Assembly: GCA_964228885.1 (NCBI GenBank)
Contig: CAXRCG010000064.1
Location: forward strand, 1-64,000
Length of the DNA: 64,000 nucleotides
Source of the DNA: UBA4582 sp964228885
GTDB lineage: Bacteria > Pseudomonadota > Gammaproteobacteria > Pseudomonadales > Azotimanducaceae
Direction: 5' to 3'
Shown: positions 18,560 to 27,235 of the stretch, piece by piece
Position numbering within the stretch: the stretch's first letter is position 1
How the letters are laid out: each line of letters starts with the position of its first letter
Translations under genes and position numbers: made by a program
The notes under the pieces: generated by a model
Told to the model about the DNA's origin: nothing
Database searches by the model: none
The model's input: only the letters and a program-made list of their open reading frames with translations

Positions 18560-19423
18560 CTACCAATACAAAAATACAGAAACAATATGAGCAATCAATG
18601 CTGCGATTAACCCAAACGACATGGGAACATGAAAAAACAACCAAACTTCCTGAATTGCCGACATTCTGATGTCTGTCCGAATAAGCGAGAGCAGTTTTTG
18701 TCGGCTAGCGTAATCTCTAACGATGACAGCCATTTTCTGTGACTCTTCTCCAGTCGCGTTCGACATGTGTTTCACGAGCCAATCAACAGCTGCATCCTGA
18801 TTCGGATTGGCAAGCACAACCCCATCAATCATCACTTTTGATTTATCTCTAGCCAAAAGCTGATCGAACACGCCACCACCAATTTCAGTTCTATCAATTG
18901 CGCTTGTGACCACACCCTTGACGTCATCAGAAAGCTTGTTAACACTTTTTCTGAGTTGCGAATCAGAGTCTTCTAGGCGTAAAAAAATGTCATCGAGCGT
19001 TTCACTTTTTTTCAACGTGTTACGCTTTTGCGGATAAGACATATAAGCCCAAACACCAAAAAAGCCGCTAAAAATCACCAAACACATTAGCACGTAAGCG
19101 AGGGTATGAATATTCAGTGCCAGCTGAAAACCAGTGTGCAACGTGGCGATAATCAGCAACGCAGAGCCAAAGTACACATGGGCAGACACCCATCCGCGGA
19201 CTGTCCCCCAACCTTTGGCAAAATTACGTTTTCGCCGACCTAAATATAGCAGCCAAAGTATCAGCAGGGCACCGATGGTACCCAACGTGTATCCATACCA
19301 GGTTCCACCATTAGGTGTGTCCGGCGGATCGTGCCAGCCATAGATAATTATGCTCAGCACGACGAGGGAAAGCGCTAACCAAAAATATCGACCCCCGGCA
19401 TGACTTACGAAAGATGTATGCAT
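18560..19423 (-). CDS. membrane cytochrome b-like protein
   Basis: A protein of 287 residues with four or five membrane helices: about 12-29, 45-61, 83-102 and 107-128, and a C-terminal one at about 264-286. Histidines lie in or near the helices (SAHVYFG, ATLHTGF, NIHTLAY, FFHVPMS and AHIVSVF), suggesting bis-histidine b-haem ligation as in ferric-reductase-like or b561-like proteins. Between helices 4 and 5 is a soluble region of about 125 residues predicted to be helical. It lies between the flavoprotein/iron-sulfur gene (91-bp gap) and the FHA-cytochrome gene (13-bp gap), so it is the natural inner-membrane relay. No closer family assignment can be made. Confidence 0.7.
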   Translation of the reverse strand: MHTSFVSHAGGRYFWLALSLVVLSIIIYGWHDPPDTPNGGTWYGYTLGTIGALLILWLLYLGRRKRNFAKGWGTVRGWVSAHVYFGSALLIIATLHTGFQLALNIHTLAYVLMCLVIFSGFFGVWAYMSYPQKRNTLKKSETLDDIFLRLEDSDSQLRKSVNKLSDDVKGVVTSAIDRTEIGGGVFDQLLARDKSKVMIDGVVLANPNQDAAVDWLVKHMSNATGEESQKMAVIVRDYASRQKLLSLIRTDIRMSAIQEVWLFFHVPMSFGLIAALIAHIVSVFLYW

Positions 19424-19514
19424 GATTCTTAAACTCTACAATCCACTTGTCGTTACTAATATTTCGCTCTGCAGATTTTCCACATCACAACCTTTTTATC
19501 TCAATCACTCTCGA

Positions 19515-21902
19515 TTAGGCATTCACCAAATCAACAAAATCCTCGGGACTTAATCTTGCTGCTGCACCCGTTGGGCAAGCACGGACACAAGCAGGACCGC
19601 CTGATTGATCCTTGCACATATCACACTTGACCGCTTGCTTGAAGGAGGCCTCGCCAACTTTTGCGGCTGCACCCTCACCAGGTTTGTGACCAAGGCCAAA
19701 CAGCATCCATCGCCAAAAATTGTTTGGGGCTTCTGTTTTATAGGACATTTGAATGACCCCATAAGGACAATTCTGCTGGCAGTTACCACAACCAATACAG
19801 TTATCTCCTATAAACACTTCACCACCCAAACCGCCACGTTGAATAGCATCAGGTGGGCAGTCTTTCATGCATGTTGGATCTTCACAGTGCCGACAAGAAG
19901 TTGGCACATGAATATGCGCAAAGGTAGGACCTGCTTTACGGTCTAATCTCGATGTGCCATCGTGCGTGGCAGCACAGGCTGATTCACAGAAATCACAACC
20001 AACACAAATATCTTCATCGATAAGCAACACGTCCGTTGCTTCTCCCAACCCTTCCCCCATGAGAAAAGACATCAAATCACTCGATTCAGAATTACTCTGC
20101 AGCGCAACGTTTTGTTGATTACGCTCCTGCATTGTTGCCTGCAAGGTTTCTTTAAGCGCCGGAGACCTCTCGAGCAGCATGTGAAAGGATTCTTTATCGA
20201 TTGAAATTGTTTCCGTTTTCACCGTGGCACTAATGGTCGCACTGCGAACTGTGTCGCCTAACAGCCCCATTTCACCCACTGCAACGTTCGCGGGCACATA
20301 ACTCATAATGACGTCTCGGCCATCTATTTCCACTGAGACGGTAACTGACCCATTGCGGATAAAATGCAAACTGTCCGCCTCATCGCCTTCTGAGAAGATG
20401 ACCTCTCCCGGAGCGTACTGATTGATCTGCGCGTTAGCTGCAATGGGCTGTAATTCTTCAATTGGCGTATCCGGTGCGAACTTCTGCTGAATAGTGCGAA
20501 CGATAAAGGTTTCGTCAAGCACACGCTTTACTGCCTCTACCGAGGCGATGAGTTTAATCATGGTGCGTCGCGGTGTTTCGATTAGGACACAGTTCTTACC
20601 TGCTTTAATAGTCGCAGAACGGCGGCGACCTGAAATCAGGCTCATCTCTCCAAAGAAACTACCCATGCCAGAGTTAATCGACAGACTCTCATTAATCTCA
20701 ATGTTTACTTCACCTTCCAGGACAGTGAAGAAGGTATTGGTGTAGTCATTTTTCGAAAATATAATGTCACCTTCGGCAGGCACCACCACATTGGAATCAA
20801 GCATCAACTCACGAAATAGCAGCGCGTTAACACCACCAAAGACTGGGATACGCTCTTGCGCCATCTCAAGTATTTCATCTACTTCTAGGTCGAAAGGTAG
20901 GGCCTTAAATTTGTCTTCAAGCAATCCATGGTCGGCGGGTTTCACCTCGTTACCGACAATGTATTCGACGACTTCATAGCCCTGATTCATCGCTTGCTTG
21001 ATGAGAGGATAGCCACCTAAAGCACCAATAATGTACATGCCTTCGACGTTTGATTCATAGGTACTGCTGAGCGCAGGTATCGCCGTCATATCCTCGCTAG
21101 GAAATTCGATGCCGAACGACTCGACCAAACCTCGAGGAGGTATCGCCCCAAGACGAGCAATAATTCGGTTCACCGGCAATATTGCCTCACCGGTGCTGGT
21201 TTTTAATTTTAAATTACCTGCGAAACTGTCATCACTGGCCAATTGCTCCACTTCAGCGGGAGAACTGCTGTAGTAGCACTCGATGGTCTCAGCATCGATT
21301 GCCGCCGTGATAAGATTCAGATTGCCCTCTTTCGCACGGGCAAATTCATCCTTTCGATTGATAATATAAACTTTGTTGTTTTTCGAAAGCGCGATCGCAT
21401 TTTCAATCGCAGCATCACCTGCGCCGACCACAGCTATACATTCGTCTTTGTATTCATCTGGATCATCGAGTTGGTACTGGACCCATTCCGCTTGATCACC
21501 CGGAACGCCCAGTTGACGAGGATTTCCCTGCATACCAATGCCGAGAATGATATGTTTAGCTTGAATGTCGTCGCCGCTGATAAGACCGATGGTGAAATTG
21601 CCTTTCTCACCTGAGATCGACTTTACTTCAGCGCCATATTTGATATTGACACCTAATGTGTCAATGCCGTTTTCCCATACATCAAGAATTTCTTCGCGCT
21701 TTCCCGCGTCAAAACCTACCGGGCTACGAAGCGGTAACACCCCAGGCTCAGCCATGACGTGCTTGCCTTTTTGGTACTTTTGAATTGTGTTCGCGATCTT
21801 TGGAGAGCTTTCCAAAAGCACATGATCGATTCCGGATTCAGCACAACGCGCGGCTGCACTTAGCCCCCCTGGCCCCGCACCAATGACAGCTATTTCGAAC
21901 AA
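19515..21902 (-). CDS. FAD/NAD(P) oxidoreductase - two cNMP domains - 4x[4Fe-4S] fusion
   Basis: A cytoplasmic protein of 795 residues starting at TTG (21902), supported by GGGAGG seven bases upstream. Residues 1 to about 310 are a two-dinucleotide-binding flavoprotein of the thioredoxin-reductase-like type (GAGPGG at 8, VVGAGDAA near 160, and IIGALGG near the end) but without a CXXC active site. Two cyclic-nucleotide-binding domains follow (about 350-465 and 475-590; FFGEMSLISGRRRSATI and AVGEMGLLGDTVRSATI are the phosphate-binding cassettes). Residues about 630-795 are an NrfC/DmsB-like ferredoxin with four cysteine clusters (CVGCDFCESAC, CRHCEDPTCMKDC, CIGCGNCQQNC, CDMCKDQSGGPACVRAC). It is first in the cluster and probably the electron entry point, gated by a cyclic nucleotide. 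Confidence 0.85.
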   Translation of the reverse strand: MFEIAVIGAGPGGLSAAARCAESGIDHVLLESSPKIANTIQKYQKGKHVMAEPGVLPLRSPVGFDAGKREEILDVWENGIDTLGVNIKYGAEVKSISGEKGNFTIGLISGDDIQAKHIILGIGMQGNPRQLGVPGDQAEWVQYQLDDPDEYKDECIAVVGAGDAAIENAIALSKNNKVYIINRKDEFARAKEGNLNLITAAIDAETIECYYSSSPAEVEQLASDDSFAGNLKLKTSTGEAILPVNRIIARLGAIPPRGLVESFGIEFPSEDMTAIPALSSTYESNVEGMYIIGALGGYPLIKQAMNQGYEVVEYIVGNEVKPADHGLLEDKFKALPFDLEVDEILEMAQERIPVFGGVNALLFRELMLDSNVVVPAEGDIIFSKNDYTNTFFTVLEGEVNIEINESLSINSGMGSFFGEMSLISGRRRSATIKAGKNCVLIETPRRTMIKLIASVEAVKRVLDETFIVRTIQQKFAPDTPIEELQPIAANAQINQYAPGEVIFSEGDEADSLHFIRNGSVTVSVEIDGRDVIMSYVPANVAVGEMGLLGDTVRSATISATVKTETISIDKESFHMLLERSPALKETLQATMQERNQQNVALQSNSESSDLMSFLMGEGLGEATDVLLIDEDICVGCDFCESACAATHDGTSRLDRKAGPTFAHIHVPTSCRHCEDPTCMKDCPPDAIQRGGLGGEVFIGDNCIGCGNCQQNCPYGVIQMSYKTEAPNNFWRWMLFGLGHKPGEGAAAKVGEASFKQAVKCDMCKDQSGGPACVRACPTGAAARLSPEDFVDLVNA

Positions 21903-22241
21903 TTCATCCCTCCCGCTTCTTATTATTCTTTCCTGAATTCGGACTGCTCATCTTTGCCTTAAAAGGGGGCGAGTCGACTTCATAACGCCAAAGTAACACA
22001 ACAGTTCGGCCAGAATCAAAACGTCGGAGGATAGCGCGTTAGCGCTGCCTACCGGCTGTTTGCGACATGCCCAAACAGCTGACAAACATTGAAAACGGCC
22101 CGCTACAAGAGAAGTACTCAGGCGCTTCAAAAACACAAAGATCTCGGCTATTTCATGCTGTGTGCTCTACAACCGAATAAACTTGGCCTTCCATTGCTGT
22201 GTCCCACTACCCAAGACTAGCGCAATAATTCGCAAATGACA

Positions 22242-22262
22242 GCAATTTATTGCATTTTGCAA
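22242..22262. promoter_or_regulatory. overlapping inverted repeats, possible operator
   Basis: GCAAT-TT-ATTGC (22242-22253) overlaps TTGCA-TTT-TGCAA (22250-22262). Two nested 5-bp palindromes in the long AT-rich upstream region of the redox cluster are the sort of pattern a dimeric regulator would recognise. No known consensus was matched; the sequence is not a Fur, CRP or Anr/Fnr box. Confidence 0.25.
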
Positions 22263-22422
22263 CATATTCATTAATTTGCTGGCCAACCATTTAAGATTCG
22301 ACCAAAACAGCAACGAAAACCGCCGGGAGACGATCGGACAAGGGTTTTCAAAAAAATCATCCACTATTTCGCATAACTGCCGGTTACCGGTCAACCCGCC
22401 GTATTCATCTTGTCGCTAATTG

Positions 22423-22437
22423 GTTATCACTGATAAC
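22423..22437. promoter_or_regulatory. 15-bp inverted repeat, possible operator
   Basis: GTTATC-ACT-GATAAC is a perfect 6-bp inverted repeat with a 3-bp spacer, about 520 bp upstream of the first gene of the redox cluster and 260 bp past the end of the CcmI-like gene. It resembles a dimeric repressor site; the regulator is unknown. Confidence 0.25.
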
Positions 22438-22698
22438 AAATGATATCCCCTAAACGCTGTGCTTCCACGCCAACAAAACTCGCGCGCTCACAACGAAGCG
22501 CGTGACCGTAAAACCATCGCGTAACTGATAAACACCGTTTAGCGACAGAGCTACCACCCCCGATTTCCCTGTCGAGCAAAAACGATTTGACGCTTTGCCA
22601 ATCAAATCATAGACAGAATGCAAACCGGCACATTTTCGCTGACAAATCGACGCAACGACAGCAGATGCGTCAGGAAAACCCCGTCAGAGTATTCTTTG

Positions 22699-23676
22699 CT
22701 AAAAGTCTTTAACTTGCTTCTTGATATTCAACTGGATCACCTCCGATTTTTGAGTCAGATCAATCGATCCAGATAGCGCCTGGTAGTCATTCGGTCCAGC
22801 GCTCGCAATGCCCGAAGCAGATATGCGTGCGACCACCTCAACAGTGTCAAAATTCGCCAGCCCCATCCCTTGCATCATCGCCATGGATTCATCCAAAGTG
22901 ACGAGTTGCGGCAACTCACCGCGCGTCATACGCTGCACAGCAAGCGGCATAGGCGGACCAGAGATTGCCCGTGCAAACACGAAAACCGGTGTTCCGGCAT
23001 CTATTTGCACTGAGTCCGCCACTTCGACCAGCACTTGAAGCTGACGGCCAGCTACGGCCGCGGTTTGCACCTTCGAGGCTGCTCGCATTTTGGGCGCTTT
23101 CACCCCCTTTGACCCTATCTGAGGGGCCGCACCTAAGGGCACTTCGGCCATCATGGGCGCATCGCCTAAGTCTTCTTGGATTCGAACGATAGCCCGATTG
23201 ATCATATCTGCTCGTTCACCTTCAGCGCCTGCCGCTAAAGCGCGCTGAAATAGACCAATCGCACCACGTAAGTCTTCGCTCTGAAAGGCACCCAACGCTT
23301 TGATTTCTATCATTGTAATATCATGGGGGTTAAGTGCTAGGGTTGCGTCGATCGCCTCGGCCACCCTAGGTGTGACTATCTGCTTATCTGCCATGTATAG
23401 CGCCTCAGCGTAGTATGCCGAGAGACTATGATCATCCTTAAACGTGGCCAACATGTGAGCAAAGGCAGCAGCGGACTCCTCATATTTACCCACATTTAGA
23501 TAGGAGCGACCCAACATATACCAACCTTTGTGATCATCAGGCTGATCCTTTACGCGTTCTGCCAAAGCCTCAAGATTTTTCGCCAGCGCAACGTCATCAC
23601 TTGGGTTCTGCGTCTGCAGTTCTTCTGCCAGCGCCACATTGAAACTCAGCAAAGCCGCAACTATCCAAAATATCAT
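22699..23676 (-). CDS. CcmI/CycH-like TPR protein for cytochrome c maturation
   Basis: A protein of 325 residues. The ATG at 23676 (MIFWIVAALL, after AGAGAG) is chosen over the open frame to 23799 because MxFW opens CcmI proteins. An N-terminal hydrophobic segment (1-17) is followed by two or three TPR motifs (about 25-150, e.g. DDHKGWYMLGRSYLNVGKYE) and a C-terminal domain like that of CcmI/NrfG-type proteins (about 200-325, with PVFVFARAISGPPMPLAVQR). CcmI presents apocytochrome c to the haem lyase. It is shorter than typical two-helix CcmI and no other ccm gene is nearby. Lying 0.8 kb upstream of 25 haem motifs, it may serve the multihaem cluster. Confidence 0.8.
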   Translation of the reverse strand: MIFWIVAALLSFNVALAEELQTQNPSDDVALAKNLEALAERVKDQPDDHKGWYMLGRSYLNVGKYEESAAAFAHMLATFKDDHSLSAYYAEALYMADKQIVTPRVAEAIDATLALNPHDITMIEIKALGAFQSEDLRGAIGLFQRALAAGAEGERADMINRAIVRIQEDLGDAPMMAEVPLGAAPQIGSKGVKAPKMRAASKVQTAAVAGRQLQVLVEVADSVQIDAGTPVFVFARAISGPPMPLAVQRMTRGELPQLVTLDESMAMMQGMGLANFDTVEVVARISASGIASAGPNDYQALSGSIDLTQKSEVIQLNIKKQVKDF

Positions 23677-24009
23677 CTCACTCTCTTTTCGGTCTAAATT
23701 ACTTAGAAATGGCCGCCAATTACTCATTAAGGGCATTCTACCTGTTGGCAGATCGCCCGGCGATTTCTGATCGCAGCAGAACATTCGGGCACCAGCCAAG
23801 CCAACAATGGCTGTACGCGCGTCCCGAGCCCAACCACGAGCGATCTTAGTGTGACACGGGCATGTACAAAATAAAATCGCCGTAACGCTTGCTTGAGCAG
23901 GAACACGGGAAAGATGCCTAGATTAGGCTGTTTGGCGAGAGACTCGCAACTCAGCTGAGCCAGAGATACTAAAGGCGTCAGCTTGGTCGGATATCAGCAT
24001 GCCCGATAG

Positions 24010-24046
24010 GGGTTTTCTCTGGCCTATATTGAGCTAGAGAAAACCC
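24010..24046. repeat. 11-bp perfect inverted repeat, 15-nt loop
   Basis: GGGTTTTCTCT (24010-24020) and AGAGAAAACCC (24036-24046) are exact complements. The hairpin lies 87 bp downstream of the antiporter stop codon and 330 bp upstream of the CcmI-like start. It has no T-run on either strand, so it may be a processing or boundary structure rather than a classic intrinsic terminator. Apart from this repeat, the 23677-24132 gap shows nothing. Confidence 0.5.
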
Positions 24047-24132
24047 TCGTTACGGAATCTCAACGCGAGGTCGGGTTAACAGCTGAAGATTCGAAGCAAT
24101 CAGCTAATAGATCCCATTCGCGCCGAACTCCT

Positions 24133-26643
24133 TCAGGAAGGTTCAGCACCCTGAGTCTTATTTGCCTCTCGCCTCTGGTCATCAATTTTCTTGACGCCGT
24201 CTCTGATCTCTGGGTAAGTCGAGCAAATTCTATCGAGATCAGAACGTTTCAGCTCGTACATCGAACATGGTGTTGCAGCGGTTGCCGTGGCATTCCTTGC
24301 CGTATCATTAAGCAATGCTGATTCGCCAAAAAAGTCACCGGCATAAAGCGTTGCAAGATCTTTCTTCTCGCCATTTGTTTCAGCTGTCACGTGGGCAATA
24401 CCTCGTGCAATTAAAAACATGGAGTCACCCACTTGACCTTGCCGGATAATATCTGTTCCTCTCGTCACCGTCGCAGCGCGCAGGTAGTTGGCAATCACAC
24501 CATACTGACTTGGATCGATCTCGCTAAATAGGGGTACCTTTGCGAGCAATTCATCTATCTCGATTTCAAAACAAGCAGTCATGTTGTCCTGAGCAAGGAT
24601 GCGCAGACGCTCAGACTGCTCCTTAATGATGGCGCTGGCAATACCCGACTGAATAATGCCAAGTTCTTTCGCGTGGTGAACTGAATTGCGCTCTGAGATG
24701 AGCATCAACCGCTGCCCTAATTGTTCCTGCGTGGTTTCGACGAATTCAGGATATTGTTCCCCTACTTCATCAATTTGCGCCTTCGCTTCATTAGAAATAC
24801 CCTCGTAAATAGCGTGTAGACGCTCCACAATATTTGCATCGTACTCAGTGCCCGCGATCTTTGATAACTGCGTTAAGACTGTTTGGCTCGCCCTATGTCG
24901 GGCCCATACTACGCCATAACTTCTCACGATCCATTGAGTACGCATTGCTTCCAGCGTGCGATGCATTCCGGGCACAAAGCTCAATATGGACATCAGCATG
25001 AAACTAAAACGTTTGCTGATGGAAGTTTCCATTTCTGCGGTGGGCAGCCCACCACCATGACGCACGCCATCCATCTGCACTTCCATGGTGTAATTCAACT
25101 CACGGTATGCCCATTCGTTGATCAAACCCTGTGAAAAAAATTCTCTATAACTTGATTTTTCCCGAACAATACAGCGCATGGCCAAGTTGGTGATTTTCTC
25201 GTCGGCATCCATTTCTTCGTGAACATTCGCAATCTCTGATTCCAGCCCAGATATTTGCCGCTCGCCTTTTTCTTTAATGTTGTCTGCAATTCGGTTTGAG
25301 AAAAGGCCGCCATTGGCCAGTTCATTCATGCGGGTCAGACCCTCGGCACGCGCATCGCGGTCCCCTTCCAACTTGGCTAACTGGTCAGCGAGACTGAACT
25401 GATCTAACTTTAAGCGCTTCACAAGCCCTTCAATAGACAGGCCTTGGAAGATCAACGTAAATACTACGGCACCCATAACAACCGCTACTAGCGTGTCTTT
25501 ATGGGCAAAACCCTCTGGCAGCGCTAGCACGATAGCAAGTGCGATTGCCCCCCTCAGACCGCCCCAATACATCACCATTCTATAGGGCATACCGATAGCG
25601 TCCTGCCCAGGCATTTTACCGATTAAAGGCACAGCCCCAAAGACGACCACCGCACGGGAAAGCAGCATACATCCGAAAACCAGCGCGATAAGGTCTAGCG
25701 ACTCCCAAAGTGCGCCCAGGTCGATCTGCATCCCGACCATTAAGAAAATCAGAACATTGGCGATGTAGGCCAGGTATTCCCAGAAATGCTCCATGAATTC
25801 TTCCGTAGAGGGCGAGATCTTTGTCTTACCCCACGAGCCCATCATGATGCCGGCGGCTACGACCGCCATAATGCCACTTACATGGAAGACATGTTCAGCA
25901 ATAATGAACGAAAAATACGCAAGAATCGTTGAAAGTGTAATCTCAATATCAGCGTCCGATTCGATCGCCCCCAACATATGTCCTACCGCCAGCGCTAATA
26001 TCCAGCCGACAAATGCTCCGCCTATAAAGACGACAAAGAACTCGCCAATACCCGATATCACGACCCCGCCTGAAAATTCGCCAGCGCCAGCAGTGATGAT
26101 ACCGATAAGCAACGTGGCAAGTACTAAAGATGTCGCATCGTTAAATAGACTTTCCCCTTCTACCAACACAGTGAGTCGTTCTGGCACACCCAGCTGCTTG
26201 AAAATCGAGATCACTGCGACGGGATCCGTTGCGCTCAAGATAGCGCCGAGGAGCAGCAATACTAGTAAATCAAACTCCGTAAAGATCGACATAATAAAAC
26301 CAATTATCGCCGTAGAAACTAATAAACCGGGGACAGCCAGGGTGAGTATCGGGAGGATATTTCTACCTACTTGGCGCGCATTTAGGTTGAAAGCAGATTC
26401 AAATATTAGCGTCGGGATAAAAACAAACAAGACAAGGTCTGGCGTTAACGCGAAGTTCTTTAATGACCCAAAGCCGAGTATATTCTCAGACGCATAGGAT
26501 ACAGCGATCCCTACAAACACCAGCCCAATAGTTAAGGGTAATTTGTTAATTCGTTTGCTCAGCATTGTGGTGACGGCTGCCACCAACATGAGCAATGTAA
26601 TGCCGGTCATCAATTCAGCTATATGAAACTCTTCATGTGCCAT
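24133..26643 (-). CDS. CPA1-type Na+/H+ antiporter with C-terminal cNMP-binding domain
   Basis: A protein of 836 residues whose ATG follows AAGGGGATA. Residues about 10-410 contain the 12-13 membrane helices of the NhaP/CPA1 sodium-proton exchanger family; the ion-binding helix reads LSATDPVAVISIFKQLG and the following one VEGESLFNDATSLV, both classic CPA1 signatures. A long cytoplasmic helical region follows (about 420-690). Residues about 700-815 form a cyclic-nucleotide-binding domain with the cassette FFGESALLNDTARNATA. It exports Na+ in exchange for H+ and is probably gated by cAMP or cGMP. It stands alone. Long NhaP homologues with such tails are known, including plant SOS1. Confidence 0.92.
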   Translation of the reverse strand: MAHEEFHIAELMTGITLLMLVAAVTTMLSKRINKLPLTIGLVFVGIAVSYASENILGFGSLKNFALTPDLVLFVFIPTLIFESAFNLNARQVGRNILPILTLAVPGLLVSTAIIGFIMSIFTEFDLLVLLLLGAILSATDPVAVISIFKQLGVPERLTVLVEGESLFNDATSLVLATLLIGIITAGAGEFSGGVVISGIGEFFVVFIGGAFVGWILALAVGHMLGAIESDADIEITLSTILAYFSFIIAEHVFHVSGIMAVVAAGIMMGSWGKTKISPSTEEFMEHFWEYLAYIANVLIFLMVGMQIDLGALWESLDLIALVFGCMLLSRAVVVFGAVPLIGKMPGQDAIGMPYRMVMYWGGLRGAIALAIVLALPEGFAHKDTLVAVVMGAVVFTLIFQGLSIEGLVKRLKLDQFSLADQLAKLEGDRDARAEGLTRMNELANGGLFSNRIADNIKEKGERQISGLESEIANVHEEMDADEKITNLAMRCIVREKSSYREFFSQGLINEWAYRELNYTMEVQMDGVRHGGGLPTAEMETSISKRFSFMLMSILSFVPGMHRTLEAMRTQWIVRSYGVVWARHRASQTVLTQLSKIAGTEYDANIVERLHAIYEGISNEAKAQIDEVGEQYPEFVETTQEQLGQRLMLISERNSVHHAKELGIIQSGIASAIIKEQSERLRILAQDNMTACFEIEIDELLAKVPLFSEIDPSQYGVIANYLRAATVTRGTDIIRQGQVGDSMFLIARGIAHVTAETNGEKKDLATLYAGDFFGESALLNDTARNATATAATPCSMYELKRSDLDRICSTYPEIRDGVKKIDDQRREANKTQGAEPS

Positions 26644-27076
26644 AGCGATATCCCCTTCTTATTTTTGTTTGTTCCAAGCAGCTTGCGCGCAACCGCCTGC
26701 CTTCTCCTTACTTTAATCACTTTAAAGGTAAATTGATGGCGATCAAAGTTTGATATACACAACTTATTTTTCACCTATAAGAACAGTAGCATAATGTCAG
26801 ATATTTTCCTCTGATGCCAAATTCCTCGCCTTTCTGAACCCGACAAAACCACCTAGGCTATAGCCCGGGAACTGAGGCGCATCCCTCTTTGCGAGCGAAA
26901 CCGGCAAGTTTACTGTTTCGATAAGCCAATCAGCACGCCAATCAGCACGCCAATCAGTCTGCCATGGCGCTACTCAGGCGCTCTTGTCAGCGATTCTCGA
27001 CCCTAACACCTTGCTCGATCATTGCCCATAGCCACAAAAAACACCACATTGAGTGCGCTATCGAGAAAAATAGGCT
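26644..27076. other. intergenic region with short tandem repeat
   Basis: No gene was seen. The 26644-26800 part is AT-rich and forms the leader of the antiporter gene. A 12-bp unit GCCAATCAGCAC is repeated in tandem 2.75 times at 26925-26957, the only distinct structure. Possible coding-like sequence begins at 27077 (separate entry). Confidence 0.45.
26925..26957. repeat. 12-bp direct tandem repeat (2.75 copies)
   Basis: Units at 26925-26936, 26937-26948 and a partial one at 26949-26957 are identical to GCCAATCAGCAC over their length. The tract is noncoding, short and probably arose by slippage. Confidence 0.8.
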
Positions 27077-27235
27077 TCATGCGAGCCCGTGATCACTGCA
27101 CTGTCGCAATGCTTGACGATTGATATAGAGATCAAAAGGGTCTTGTTCAACACCCTTCTTGGCATCATCCCGCTCTGGGATGACCCAAACGTAGCCTTCG
27201 TTTACTAAGCGCCCGGGAGATTGGCGCTTGTCTGG
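27077..27235 (-). pseudogene. open coding-like stretch in frame behind methyltransferase stop
   Basis: Directly after the TAA of the methyltransferase gene (27236-27238) the same frame stays open for 52 codons to a TGA at 27077. The translation is well mixed and protein-like, including GYVWVIPERDD, DPFDLYINRQALRQ and a final SDHGLA, but it has no ATG or GTG start near its beginning. It could be the 3' remnant of a decayed gene, a readthrough extension, or chance. I do not recognise the sequence, and the upstream protein already has a normal C-terminus for its family. Confidence 0.3.

Larger units (their letters stand above)
21903..22698. other. intergenic region upstream of redox cluster, with inverted repeats
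   Basis: About 800 bp lie between the start of the redox cluster and the end of the CcmI-like gene, both on the minus strand. The open frames present are short and not protein-like. The region is AT-rich near 22150-22450 and carries several short inverted repeats, listed separately, so it probably holds the promoter and operators of the cluster. I could not fix a convincing -35/-10 pair. Confidence 0.45.

Noticed and set aside
21948..22394. Two minus-strand frames in the redox-cluster leader
   Set aside because: Short, no ribosome site, poor composition; the region is more likely regulatory.
24010..24046. Intrinsic terminator of the antiporter gene
   Set aside because: The stem is perfect but no T-run follows on either strand, so it is kept only as an inverted repeat.
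25793..26497. Antisense frame of 234 codons in the antiporter gene
   Set aside because: Low-complexity Pro/Ser/Thr/Ile translation is typical of the strand opposite membrane helices.
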